Below the pieces are notes generated by a model. That model was given only the letters and a program-made list of their open reading frames with translations, made no database searches and was not told the origin of the DNA. A program made the position numbers and the translations under genes. Shown in pieces: positions 8,307 through 17,249 of a DNA stretch of 64,000 nucleotides; position 1 is the first letter of the stretch, and the number at the start of each line of letters is the position of its first letter. The stretch comes from Fen-1258 sp964449775 (GTDB lineage: Bacteria > Bacteroidota > Ignavibacteria > Ignavibacteriales > Melioribacteraceae): the NCBI GenBank assembly GCA_964449775.1, contig CAYVBQ010000004.1, positions 97,918 to 161,917 of the forward strand, in the 5' to 3' direction.

Positions 8307-10790
8307 ATGAAAAATTTTCCAATACGAATAACTAAAACCCCCATGGTATTCCGAATACCAATTATGATCTTGCTCATAGTCATAATAAATACAACTCACT
8401 TCTACGGACAGCAAAACAGTGGAAAGGATAGCAACCTCAATGACATCAAAGGATATGTTTTAGATTCACAAACCGGCGAGCCATTAGTTTATGCCAACGT
8501 TATTATTAAAAATAAAACCATTGGCGCCTCAACAAACATTAGAGGATATTTCATTTTACTTGATGTGCCGGCTGAAGATAATACATTAATAGTTTCTTAC
8601 ATCGGGTACAAAACCAAAGAGATTGCAATCAATAATGCTACCGGGAATCAAAAAGAATTAAAGATAGCATTAGAACAGGCAAATATTTTCACTAAAGAAG
8701 TTATTGTAGTTGCGGATCAATATAAATTTTGGAAAACAGCCGAATCAGTCGGACAGATTTCTATCTCTCCAATAACTCTTTCAAAGCTGCCAAACCTTGG
8801 TGAAAAAGATATTTTTAGATCTCTTCAATATCTGCCCGGTATCAGCGCTATAAATGATGGTTCGTCGGGATTATATATTAGAGGCGGAACCCCAGATCAG
8901 AATCTTGTTCTTCTTGATGGAATAACAGTTTATCATGTTGATCACTTCTTTGGATTCTACAGCGCATTTAATGCAGATGCAATCAAAGATGTTCAAGTTT
9001 ACAAAGGCGGCTTTGATGCAAAATATGGAGGCAGAATTTCAAGTGTTATTGATCTTACCGGTAAAACCGGCGATATGAATAATTTCAGATTATCAGCCGG
9101 CGCAAGTTTGCTTAGCGTTAATGGCGTAGCGGAGATTCCTCTATTTGGCAAAGGAAGTCTTCTTATTTCAGCGCGCCGCTCTTATGCTGATTTAATTAAC
9201 CTTGGATTGTATGATGATATCTTCGGTCTTTTAAGCGGAGGAACAGATACTCCAACGCAGCCGCAAGGAACCGGCAAAATGAATCAAACGACAAGTCAGA
9301 TGACCCCTTCTTTTTATTTTTATGATGTTAATTCAAAAATCTCTTATCAAGTAACTGATAGAGATTTTATTTCACTAAGTTTTTATAACGGTCAGGATTA
9401 TTTGGATGAATCTCAAAACTCGCAACAAGTAAATCTAAAAAGCGGAGCCGGAAGTGCATCACGTAAAATCAGCGATGTTACAGATTGGGGAAATATCGGC
9501 TCAAGCATAAAGTGGACACGGCAATGGTCCGATAGATGGTTTTCCGATTTCACAATTGCATATTCAAATTATTTCAGTAAGAACAGCGTAAATAATTCAT
9601 TTGATCTTAACACAACAAGCATAAACACATCAACTGCTTTTTTATCATCTGCCTCTTTGCAAGATAACGATGTAAGAGACTTAACAATGAAATTCGATAA
9701 CGACTATACACTTTCATTAAACCATAAATTAGGTTTTGGACTTTGGTTTTCAAATATAGAAACAGATTATCTCTACAGCGTGAATGATACAATAACTGTA
9801 TTAGATCAACTGCAGAAGGGTTATCATTTCTCAGGGTACTTTCAGGATAAATGGAAAATCACAAATGCACTGGATGTTAACTTGGGTTTGCGCACCACTT
9901 ATTTCAATCCAACAAAAGAAATATATATCGAACCGAGAGCATCATTTAGCTACAGATTAAACAACCTTATTAAAATAAAAGGCGCTTGGGGACAGTATTA
10001 TCAATATATTAATCAAGTTACCAATGAAGATATTTTGGAAGGCAGCCGTGATTTTTGGTTAATATCAAGTTCCGAATTGCCTCCCGGTTCATCCCAGCAT
10101 TATACATTGGGAACGGAATTTGAAACAGCCGATTATCTTTTCAGCATTGAAGGATATTACAAAAACATTGATAACCTTTTAGAGTTTACTCAAAGGATAG
10201 TCCGCAGTCAACAGAGCCGTCAATTAGTAAAAACAAATTATGTAACTAATTTTTTTCAAGGTACCGGAATATCGAAGGGAGTAGAATTCTTAATACAGAA
10301 AAAGTTTGGTTCATTAAACGGCTGGCTTAGTTATACATTAAGTGATGTCGAGTATAAATTTCCGGATTTTGATGGTGGCGACCCGTTTCCCGCAAATCAA
10401 AATAAAGCTCACGAACTGAAATTTATTTTAGCATACGAAACCGGCAATTGGAATTTTTCAGCGGCATGGATTTATGCTTCCGGCGCACCATACACGGCTC
10501 CGCAGCTCCAATATTCAATACAACTACTGGATGGCACAACGCAAAGCTATATTCATGTTAGTGAAAAAAATGTTTACCAATTGTCGGACTATCACCGGCT
10601 TGATGTTAGCGGCTCATATAATTTTAAGCATAAAAACATCAATGGCGAAGTTGGGTTATCCATTTTTAATCTCTATAACAGAGAAAATATTTGGTATAAA
10701 AAATATGATCTTACTGTATCACCTATTCAGATTACAAATGTCTCAATGCTCGGATTTACACCAACTCTTTTTATCAAGTTTAATTTTTAA
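8307..10790 (+). CDS. TonB-dependent receptor with carboxypeptidase-like N-domain
   Basis: An 827-residue outer-membrane receptor. A signal/anchor at about 18-34 is followed by a carboxypeptidase-D regulatory-like domain (about 47-130, GYVLDSQTGEPLVYANV), a plug domain (about 145-250, with SGLYIRGGTPDQNLVLLDG and VYKGGFDAKYGGRISSV) and a beta-barrel ending in an aromatic C terminus (LFIKFNF). It imports a substrate powered by TonB-ExbB-ExbD. The DUF4249 lipoprotein gene starts 10 bp after its stop; such pairs are common in Bacteroidota and the lipoprotein is probably the receptor's accessory. The substrate cannot be told. Confidence 0.93.
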   Translation: MKNFPIRITKTPMVFRIPIMILLIVIINTTHFYGQQNSGKDSNLNDIKGYVLDSQTGEPLVYANVIIKNKTIGASTNIRGYFILLDVPAEDNTLIVSYIGYKTKEIAINNATGNQKELKIALEQANIFTKEVIVVADQYKFWKTAESVGQISISPITLSKLPNLGEKDIFRSLQYLPGISAINDGSSGLYIRGGTPDQNLVLLDGITVYHVDHFFGFYSAFNADAIKDVQVYKGGFDAKYGGRISSVIDLTGKTGDMNNFRLSAGASLLSVNGVAEIPLFGKGSLLISARRSYADLINLGLYDDIFGLLSGGTDTPTQPQGTGKMNQTTSQMTPSFYFYDVNSKISYQVTDRDFISLSFYNGQDYLDESQNSQQVNLKSGAGSASRKISDVTDWGNIGSSIKWTRQWSDRWFSDFTIAYSNYFSKNSVNNSFDLNTTSINTSTAFLSSASLQDNDVRDLTMKFDNDYTLSLNHKLGFGLWFSNIETDYLYSVNDTITVLDQLQKGYHFSGYFQDKWKITNALDVNLGLRTTYFNPTKEIYIEPRASFSYRLNNLIKIKGAWGQYYQYINQVTNEDILEGSRDFWLISSSELPPGSSQHYTLGTEFETADYLFSIEGYYKNIDNLLEFTQRIVRSQQSRQLVKTNYVTNFFQGTGISKGVEFLIQKKFGSLNGWLSYTLSDVEYKFPDFDGGDPFPANQNKAHELKFILAYETGNWNFSAAWIYASGAPYTAPQLQYSIQLLDGTTQSYIHVSEKNVYQLSDYHRLDVSGSYNFKHKNINGEVGLSIFNLYNRENIWYKKYDLTVSPIQITNVSMLGFTPTLFIKFNF

Positions 10791-10800
10791 GGGAATATTT

Positions 10801-11658
10801 ATGAAAACATTAGTTAGATCAGCAGCAGGATTGAAAATGAAAATGAGCATAATCATTTTGTCTCTTCTGTTAACAATCGGTACAACAAACTGCACAGAAG
10901 ATATTTTGACGGAACCAATAGTCGAAAGCGAAATGGTTGTTGTAAGTGCATTTTTGTTCGCCGGTGAAAAAATAGAAAAAATTCAATTGACAAAAACATT
11001 TCCATTGGGTTCTGAGGACACGGTTGCAGTGCCTATTAATGACGCTCAGGTATATCTTACTAAAAACGGTAAAGATTATCTGCTCAAAAACAAACCAGAC
11101 CAAAACGGATATTATTTTTATGATGGTAACGATTTGAAAGTGGAATCGGGCGACATGTTTTATCTAAGAGTAAATTATAACAATCAAACCATTACCGCCG
11201 CAACCGTAGTTCCTACTAAACCGGCACAGGTAAGTATTTCTAAACAAACATTAATTCTTACTTCAGTAACACAAGGAATGGGAGGAGTAATTCAGGATAC
11301 CAATTCCATTAAGGTAAGTTGGGGCAATCCGGATTCTTCCCTTTACTATATAGTTATTCAAAACTTAGAAACGAATCCTACATTAATACCGGTAACATCA
11401 ACCCGGGGCGGTTCAATGAAAGTTACTTTTCCTCCTAATACAACAAGCGAATTTTTAATTGCACGTAGAAACTTAACTTATCTTGGTCAACACGTTGCAA
11501 TTGTTTACAAGGTAAACCAAGAATATGCTGATTTATATGAATCGAGAACTCAAAGTTCAAAAAATCTGAATGAACCAATTTCGAATATTAAAAATGGACT
11601 GGGAGTATTTAGTGCCTTTGCAAGCGATGCAGTTAATTTTAATGTGATAAGCCAATAA
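10801..11658 (+). CDS. DUF4249-family lipoprotein, receptor partner
   Basis: The frame is open far upstream inside the receptor gene, but the ATG at 10801, 10 bp after the receptor stop, gives a sensible 285-residue product. An N-terminal hydrophobic segment (SIIILSLLLTIGTTNC) ends at a Cys that could be lipidated, although Asn at -1 is not the classic lipobox. The body has the DUF4249 pattern: an ESEMVVVSAFLFAGEKIEKIQLTKTFP beta segment, then Ig-like repeats (INDAQVYLTKNGKDY, YFYDGNDLKVESGDMFYLRV). Members sit on the cell surface beside TonB receptors. Role in substrate capture is inferred from context. Confidence 0.82.
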   Translation: MKTLVRSAAGLKMKMSIIILSLLLTIGTTNCTEDILTEPIVESEMVVVSAFLFAGEKIEKIQLTKTFPLGSEDTVAVPINDAQVYLTKNGKDYLLKNKPDQNGYYFYDGNDLKVESGDMFYLRVNYNNQTITAATVVPTKPAQVSISKQTLILTSVTQGMGGVIQDTNSIKVSWGNPDSSLYYIVIQNLETNPTLIPVTSTRGGSMKVTFPPNTTSEFLIARRNLTYLGQHVAIVYKVNQEYADLYESRTQSSKNLNEPISNIKNGLGVFSAFASDAVNFNVISQ

Positions 11659-11709
11659 TTAATTTTAGCATTACGACCACTTAAAAATGTCTGTGATAAA
11701 AATAGGTAA

Positions 11710-11865
11710 TGTTTATTTAAAACAGATACGTTCGATCCAATCACCGGCGCTGAGGGTGCAACGGGAAAGACGGATTATTGGAGTATTAGTAAGAAGTTTG
11801 TTGAGGAATCGAAGGAAGGATTTGCTGCTATCAATCCAGAACAAAGATCATTCGTTAATGGATAA
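11710..11865 (+). pseudogene. Possible gene remnant
   Basis: After a stop at 11707, the plus-strand frame TGT at 11710 to TAA at 11863-11865 reads as a protein-like tail (FKTDTFDPITGAEGATGKTD, then WSISKKFVEESKEGFAAINP) with no start codon. It looks like the last 50 codons of a lost gene. The family was not recognised. The frame partly overlaps the small minus-strand ORF at 11848-11973. A different plus-strand frame of 66 codons over the same bases looks random. Confidence 0.35.
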
Positions 11866-11973
11866 TCCCGTTTTGCCGCGTTTATAAAGTTTACCAGATT
11901 CTTTTACCTTTTCGCGTTGTTTCGGTAAAGGAATACGGATCTTCTTCCTTTTTATTTTTGGTTTCAGTTTCAT
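11848..11973 (-). CDS. Small basic hypothetical protein
   Basis: A 41-codon ORF, ATG at 11973 to TGA at 11850-11848. The product starts MKLKPKIKRKKIRIPLPK and ends KRGKTGLSINE, so it is strongly basic, with a KIRIPLPKQ core. Small Lys/Pro-rich proteins of this general appearance are widespread in bacteria, which is why it is listed; no domain can be named. No convincing Shine-Dalgarno precedes it. It could be a chance ORF. Confidence 0.35.
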   Translation of the reverse strand: MKLKPKIKRKKIRIPLPKQREKVKESGKLYKRGKTGLSINE

Positions 11974-12134
11974 ACAGCACAAATAAGTTTAATACAATTT
12001 GCCCAAGTTGTATTTCAATATCAAGTGTAGAAGAAATCAGAATGAATCAACAATCATGTTTTAACTCTTCAAGAATTGTTCAACTTTAATCCGAAATTCA
12101 ATTAATTTTGTGTTAACAAAAAAATTATTTTAAG

Positions 12135-12644
12135 ATGGAAACACTCGAAGCTATTCGTACAAGAAGAAGCATTAGAAAATTTACTTCCGCGGCAATCTCA
12201 GATGAACTAATAAACAAATTATTAGAAGCCGCGATGTATGCGCCATCTGCGCGCGACACACAACCATGGCATTTTATTGTTGTGAACCAAAAAGACCTTC
12301 TTCATAAAATACCAAGGATTCATCCGCATGCAAATATGGTTTATGAAGCACCGCTTGCAATTTTAATTTGCGGCGATACATTTATAGAAAGCATTCCCGA
12401 GTATCTTGCCATTAACTGTTCTGCGGCAACACAAAATTTATTACTTGCTGCGCATGATCTTGGTTTGGGCGGCGTTTGGCTGGGTCTATATCCGCGAATA
12501 GAAAGGATGGAGCCATTGGTGAGAATGTTTGAACTACCGGAAAATATTATTCCGATCTCTTTAGTCGTTATCGGTTATCCAAATGAAAAAAATGAGACTC
12601 CGGAACGATTTAAGAAATCGCGGATTCATTTCAACAAGTGGTGA
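12135..12644 (+). CDS. Nitroreductase-family FMN oxidoreductase
   Basis: A 169-residue single-domain nitroreductase. The FMN-binding N terminus is intact (RTRRSIRKFTSAAISDELI, then AAMYAPSARDTQPWHFIVV), as is the central NCSAATQNLLLAAHDLGLGG helix and the VVIGYPNE turn near the C terminus. Such enzymes reduce nitro, quinone or flavin substrates with NAD(P)H as homodimers; the physiological substrate is not predictable. It stands alone between the small basic ORF and the M16 pair; the 74-bp gap after it contains only the next gene's leader. Confidence 0.9.
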   Translation: METLEAIRTRRSIRKFTSAAISDELINKLLEAAMYAPSARDTQPWHFIVVNQKDLLHKIPRIHPHANMVYEAPLAILICGDTFIESIPEYLAINCSAATQNLLLAAHDLGLGGVWLGLYPRIERMEPLVRMFELPENIIPISLVVIGYPNEKNETPERFKKSRIHFNKW

Positions 12645-12718
12645 GAAAACATCTTCTGTTTGATGAGAGAAAGAATAAATTTTTTAGTACACAATCGTAA
12701 TTAACAAAAGGAGAAGGG

Positions 12719-14077
12719 ATGAAGAAATTTGCTGTTTTACTTTTAGTGATGTGTGTTACTTTGTCAGCACAGAACCAAATCAAGGTTCCTTACACGCGTT
12801 ATGTTCTATCAAATGGTTTGAATGTTATTCTTCATGAAGATCATTCAACCCCAACTGTAACAGTAAATACATGGTACCATGTCGGTTCGGGATATGAAAA
12901 ACCAGGACGCACAGGCTTTGCGCATCTTTTTGAACACCTGATGTTCATGGGTTCTGGACACGTAGCTGAAGGTCAGTTTGATAAACTTCTTGAGGCATCC
13001 GGCGCAGATAACAATGGCTCCACCACTGAAGACAGAACAAATTATTATGAAGATCTTCCATCCAACGCTTTGGAACTTGCACTCTATCTCGATTCCGACA
13101 GAATGGGATTTCTTTTAGATGCGATGACACCAAAAAGTGTTGATGCTCAAAGAGATGTTGTTAAGAATGAAAGACGGCAAAGTTATGAGAACCGTCCTTA
13201 TGGTCTATCGGAAGAAACGATTTTGAAAAATCTTTTTCCGGCAAATCATCCATACAATTGGTCGGTTATCGGTTCGATGGCGGATCTAAGCGCCGCAAGT
13301 TATGATGATGTTGTTGAGTTCTTTAAATTATATTACGCGCCGAACAATGCAAGTCTCTCAATTGCCGGAGATATTAATACTGCAGAGACGATTAAGCTTG
13401 TAGAAAAATGGTTTGGAGCCATTCCAAAAGGTAAGCCCGTTCCACCTATAAATGCACCACCCGCAAAAATCACTGAAGAAAAAATAGTTATACTGGAAGA
13501 TAAAGTTCAGCTTCCGCGCATTTACATCTCATGGATAACCCCTGCATGGTTTACACCTGGCGATGCAGAATTAGATGTTCTCGGAAATATTTTATCCGGT
13601 GGAAAGAATTCTCGTCTGTATCAGCGCCTCGTTTATGAACTTCAGATAGCACAGGATGTGCAGGCATATCAATCATCATCTAAACTCGCTTCTCAGTTTC
13701 AGGTTGTTGCAACTGCGCGCGCCGGACATAATTTGGAAGAACTTAAAAAAGTAATTCAAGAAGAGATTGATAAAATCAAAAATACTGCACCTACAGAAAG
13801 AGAATTGCAAAGAGTTGTAAATAAAAACGAAGCACAGATGTTAGATCAATTGGAGAAGCCCGGCGGTTTTGGCGGCAAGGGAAATCAACTAAATCAATAT
13901 TATTACTACACGGGCAATCCGGATTACTTCAACGAAGATCTTGCAAGATATAAATCACTCAGTCCTAATGATATTCAAGCCGCAGCGCAAACTTTTCTTC
14001 CTAATGACGGAAGAGTTATACTTAGTATAGTTCCGGCAGGCAAACGTGATCTTGCAATTCAAGAGAAAGGGAGATAA
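12719..14077 (+). CDS. M16 zinc peptidase, catalytic subunit
   Basis: A 452-residue pitrilysin-family peptidase with a signal peptide (1-18, ending LSAQ). The inverted zinc motif HxxEH is complete as HLFEH at 69-73, followed by the expected distal Glu region around VKNERRQSYENRP. A strong GGAGAAGGG precedes the ATG. The stop is 5 bp before a second M16 gene that lacks the zinc motif, the usual two-subunit arrangement in which this protein supplies catalysis and the partner supplies substrate-binding Arg/Tyr residues. Probably periplasmic, degrading peptides. Confidence 0.93.
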   Translation: MKKFAVLLLVMCVTLSAQNQIKVPYTRYVLSNGLNVILHEDHSTPTVTVNTWYHVGSGYEKPGRTGFAHLFEHLMFMGSGHVAEGQFDKLLEASGADNNGSTTEDRTNYYEDLPSNALELALYLDSDRMGFLLDAMTPKSVDAQRDVVKNERRQSYENRPYGLSEETILKNLFPANHPYNWSVIGSMADLSAASYDDVVEFFKLYYAPNNASLSIAGDINTAETIKLVEKWFGAIPKGKPVPPINAPPAKITEEKIVILEDKVQLPRIYISWITPAWFTPGDAELDVLGNILSGGKNSRLYQRLVYELQIAQDVQAYQSSSKLASQFQVVATARAGHNLEELKKVIQEEIDKIKNTAPTERELQRVVNKNEAQMLDQLEKPGGFGGKGNQLNQYYYYTGNPDYFNEDLARYKSLSPNDIQAAAQTFLPNDGRVILSIVPAGKRDLAIQEKGR

Positions 14078-14082
14078 ACGAT

Positions 14083-15537
14083 ATGAAAAAGAGAATTTTA
14101 TTATTATCCGTTAGCGCAGTTCTATTTTCTTTTATCGGCTCTTCTCTATTTGCTCAGAGCGTTGATAGAAGCACACCTCCCAAATTGCCGGCGATTTCAA
14201 AATTGAATCTTGCACCAATTCAGAAGTTTCAGCTTTCAAACGGGATGAAAGTTGTTTTGATGGAAAAACATGAAGTACCTCTAATGCAATTGAATATTTT
14301 GGTTAGAACAGGCAGCGTTAATGATTCGGAAAATAAAGTTGGACTTGCAAACCTTACTCTGGATATGATGGATGAAGGAGCCGCGGGAAAGAGTTCTTTG
14401 GAACTGGCGGACGCAATTGATTTTTTAGGCGCACGTATTTCTACAAACGCGGGATTAAATTATTCGCAAGCATCTCTTCATAGCCCTCTCTCAAAATTTG
14501 ATGACGCATTGAAAATATTAGCGGATATTGTTTTGCGTCCCGACTTTCCGGCAAAAGAATTGGAAAGAAAAAAGAAGGATAGACTTACATCGCTGATGCA
14601 GATGCATGATCAACCAACAGCGATTGCGGCTGTAGCTTTCAATCAAATAGTTTTTGGGAAAGAGCATCCTTACGGAAGAATGACAAACGAAACAGCAATC
14701 AAAGTCTTTACAGTTGATGATCTTAAAAATTTCTACACAAGTTATTTCAAAGCTAACAATGCCGTGATAGTTGCTGTTGGCGATATAAAGAAAGATGAGT
14801 TGAAGGCAAAACTAGAAAAAGCATTCGGTAAATGGCAGAAAGGTGAGTTTAAAGAACAGAAAGTTGCAGATGCACTTCAAGTCGCCAAGCGAGTTGTCTA
14901 TTTAATAGATAAACCCGGTGCTGCTCAATCGGTCATAAGCATTGGAAGAATTGGCGCAGCTAGATCAACGGCAGATTACTTCCCTATCACAATTATGAAT
15001 ACGATTCTTGGCGGTTCATTCTCTTCACGGTTGAATCAAAACCTTAGAGAAAAAAATGGATACACTTACGGTGCGCGTTCGGGATTTTCATTTAGAGAAT
15101 CTGCGGGACCATTTACCGCAAGCGCTTCTGTTCAAACAGAAGTTACAGATAAAGCACTCACAGAGTTTTTTAATGAGCTGAATGGAATATCGCGACCAAT
15201 TCCGGCGGAAGATATATCGCGCGGTAAAAATTATGTTGCCCTCAGATACCCGGGAAATTTTCAAGCCGTTCAAGAAATTGCCGGTCAGTTATCAGAAATG
15301 ATTCAGTTCAATCTCCCGGAAAGTTATTTCAATGATTATGTCTCCAACATGCTTAATGTATCCGGCGAAGCAGTTCAAAATGCAGCGAAGAAATATATTG
15401 TGACCGATCAAATGGCAATTATTGTAGTTGGAGATAGAGCAAAAGTTGAAGAAGGAATTAAGAAATTGAATCTCGGCGAGGTAAAGAATCTAACTATAGA
15501 AGATGTTCTTGGTAAAGTGCCAAAGCTTGCTAATTAA
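14083..15537 (+). CDS. M16 peptidase-like partner lacking the zinc site
   Basis: A 484-residue M16 homologue with a signal peptide (about 1-25). Where a catalytic subunit has HxxEH it reads LTLDMMDEG (about 92-100), so it cannot bind zinc. The C-terminal half has the RxxNGYTYGA motif (LREKNGYTYGARSGF) that provides substrate-anchoring residues. With the preceding gene it forms the heterodimer typical of bacterial M16B pairs. A weak terminator at 15558 follows. Confidence 0.92.
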   Translation: MKKRILLLSVSAVLFSFIGSSLFAQSVDRSTPPKLPAISKLNLAPIQKFQLSNGMKVVLMEKHEVPLMQLNILVRTGSVNDSENKVGLANLTLDMMDEGAAGKSSLELADAIDFLGARISTNAGLNYSQASLHSPLSKFDDALKILADIVLRPDFPAKELERKKKDRLTSLMQMHDQPTAIAAVAFNQIVFGKEHPYGRMTNETAIKVFTVDDLKNFYTSYFKANNAVIVAVGDIKKDELKAKLEKAFGKWQKGEFKEQKVADALQVAKRVVYLIDKPGAAQSVISIGRIGAARSTADYFPITIMNTILGGSFSSRLNQNLREKNGYTYGARSGFSFRESAGPFTASASVQTEVTDKALTEFFNELNGISRPIPAEDISRGKNYVALRYPGNFQAVQEIAGQLSEMIQFNLPESYFNDYVSNMLNVSGEAVQNAAKKYIVTDQMAIIVVGDRAKVEEGIKKLNLGEVKNLTIEDVLGKVPKLAN

Positions 15538-15557
15538 AAAAGTAATTTTAATAGAAG

Positions 15558-15585
15558 CCACACCGCTCTCTGTGGGTTTTTGTTT
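15558..15585 (+). terminator. Putative terminator after the M16 pair
   Basis: CCACA (15558-15562) pairs with TGTGG (15571-15575) around an 8-base loop and is followed by GTTTTTGTTT. The stem is short, so strength is uncertain. Confidence 0.5.
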
Positions 15586-15590
15586 AGGAC

Positions 15591-15668
15591 GGTTCTAAAA
15601 ATTATCATTTGTAAATATTTAACGCAGAGAACCCAAAGTCCGCAGAGAATATTGATATTTTTAGATTC
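15591..15668. repeat. MITE-like element, GGTTCTAAAAA ends, copy 1
   Basis: Begins GGTTCTAAAAAT (15591-15602) and ends ATTTTTAGATTC; the ends are an inverted repeat with about 9 of 11 matches. The interior, TTAACGCAGAGAACCCAAAG then TCCGCAGAGAATATTGA, is nearly the same as in the copy at 43099-43195, which has one extra AATACGCAAAG unit. It sits directly upstream of the alpha/beta hydrolase gene. Confidence 0.7.
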
Positions 15669-15698
15669 GCCTTTAATCAATAAAAAGGAGTTGAGAAG

Positions 15699-17150
15699 AT
15701 GAATTTTTTGAAAAATTTATTTGTGGTTTCTTTGCTGCTTTTTCTTGGCGTGAATAATTATGTAGGCGCTCAAGAAGAACAGAAGAAAGATGAAAAACAG
15801 TTCACAAGTCTTTGGGAAGGAAAACTGAAAATTTCTTCCGTCTCGTTGCGACTAGTTCTAAAATTATTCTCTAATAGCGATGGCTCACTCGGTGCATTTT
15901 TAGATAGCCCGGATCAAGGTGCTAACAACATTCCGGTTTCATCTATAACTATGGACGAAGACAGTTTAAAGTTTGCGATCCAAACAATCGGCGCTTCATA
16001 CACAGGAAAAATTTATAAAGATAGTGTAATGGTAAAAGGCACATTCAAACAGGGCGGAATGGTTCTGCCGCTCGACCTAAAAAAAATTGAAAAACTTACT
16101 GAAGTAAAACGACCGCAAGAACCGAAGAAACCATATCCATATAATGATGAAGAAGTAACATTCGAAAATAAAACCGCAAACATTACACTTGCCGGTTCTT
16201 TTACTTATCCTAAAAGCGGCGGGCTATTTCCTGCGGTTGTGTTTGTAACCGGTTCAGGCCCTCAAGATAGGGATGAAACTCTCGCCGGAGGAATAAACCA
16301 CAAACCATTTCTAATTCTTTCTGATTACCTAACGCGTAATGGAATTGCAGTTCTCCGTTATGATGACCGCGGAATCGGAAAATCGAAAGGAGTTTTTGCA
16401 ACATCAACAACAGAAGATTTTGCAACAGACGCACAAGCCGCCGTTGAATATTTGAAAGCAAGAAAAGAAGTTGATCCTAAAAAAATCGGAATTGCGGGAC
16501 ACAGCGAAGGCGGATTAATTGCGCCAATGGTTGCGGTGAATTCTAGTGATGTTAGTTTCATTGTTCTTTTGGCGGGACCGGGATTGCCGGGAAAAGATAT
16601 TTTACTCCTTCAGGGTAGGCTGATAAGCAAAGCCAGCGGAGAAAAAGAAGAGGCGATAAATAAAGGAATGAAGCTGAACGAAAAAATGTATGATGCTGTT
16701 CTTTCCGAAGAAAATAATACCGTTGCAGAAGAAAAAATTAGAGCGCTGTACGATGACTTTTACAATTCATTAACCGCGGAAGAGAAAAAGGAAGCAGATG
16801 GTCGAAAGCAAATGATAGAACAGGGAATAAAACAGTTAACAAAACCATGGTTTAGATTCTTCATGAAATTTGATCCCCGTCCTGTTTTAGAGAGTGTAAC
16901 TGTGCCGGTTCTTGCGCTAAATGGAGAAAAAGATTTGCAAGTGCCGCCTAAAGAAAATCTTGTAGAAATTGAAAAGGCGTTAAAAGTTGGCGGCAACACA
17001 AACTTCAAAATAGTAGAACTGCAAAATCTGAATCATCTATTTCAAACAGCCAGAACAGGGTCGCCCTCGGAGTACGGAACGATTGAAGAAACATTTTCTC
17101 CCGATGCTTTGAAGATAATTAAAGATTGGATTTTAGAAGTGAATAAATAA
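15699..17150 (+). CDS. Secreted alpha/beta hydrolase
   Basis: A 483-residue protein: signal peptide (1-24), an N-terminal beta domain of about 120 residues (DUF3887-like position, role unknown), then an alpha/beta hydrolase. The oxyanion segment VTGSGPQDRDE lies at 184-193, the nucleophile is S269 in GHSEGG (267-272), the acid is probably the Asp in LNGEKDLQVP and the base the His in NLNHLF near 447. It resembles esterase/acyl-peptidase-like hydrolases such as the YqiA/EstD group, substrate unknown. AAGGAG precedes the ATG. Upstream gap holds a MITE-like element. Confidence 0.9.
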   Translation: MNFLKNLFVVSLLLFLGVNNYVGAQEEQKKDEKQFTSLWEGKLKISSVSLRLVLKLFSNSDGSLGAFLDSPDQGANNIPVSSITMDEDSLKFAIQTIGASYTGKIYKDSVMVKGTFKQGGMVLPLDLKKIEKLTEVKRPQEPKKPYPYNDEEVTFENKTANITLAGSFTYPKSGGLFPAVVFVTGSGPQDRDETLAGGINHKPFLILSDYLTRNGIAVLRYDDRGIGKSKGVFATSTTEDFATDAQAAVEYLKARKEVDPKKIGIAGHSEGGLIAPMVAVNSSDVSFIVLLAGPGLPGKDILLLQGRLISKASGEKEEAINKGMKLNEKMYDAVLSEENNTVAEEKIRALYDDFYNSLTAEEKKEADGRKQMIEQGIKQLTKPWFRFFMKFDPRPVLESVTVPVLALNGEKDLQVPPKENLVEIEKALKVGGNTNFKIVELQNLNHLFQTARTGSPSEYGTIEETFSPDALKIIKDWILEVNK

Positions 17151-17249
17151 ATACTTATTCGTAGAGACTCGATTAAGTTGACTTCATAGCAAGCATTGTG
17201 TATCATATATTTGTAAGTCATTATTACTTCCTTTTCTCACAACATATAG

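Noticed and set aside
11687..11887. 66-residue plus-strand ORF
   Set aside because: Arg-rich with no known pattern; a different frame over the same bases looks like a gene remnant.
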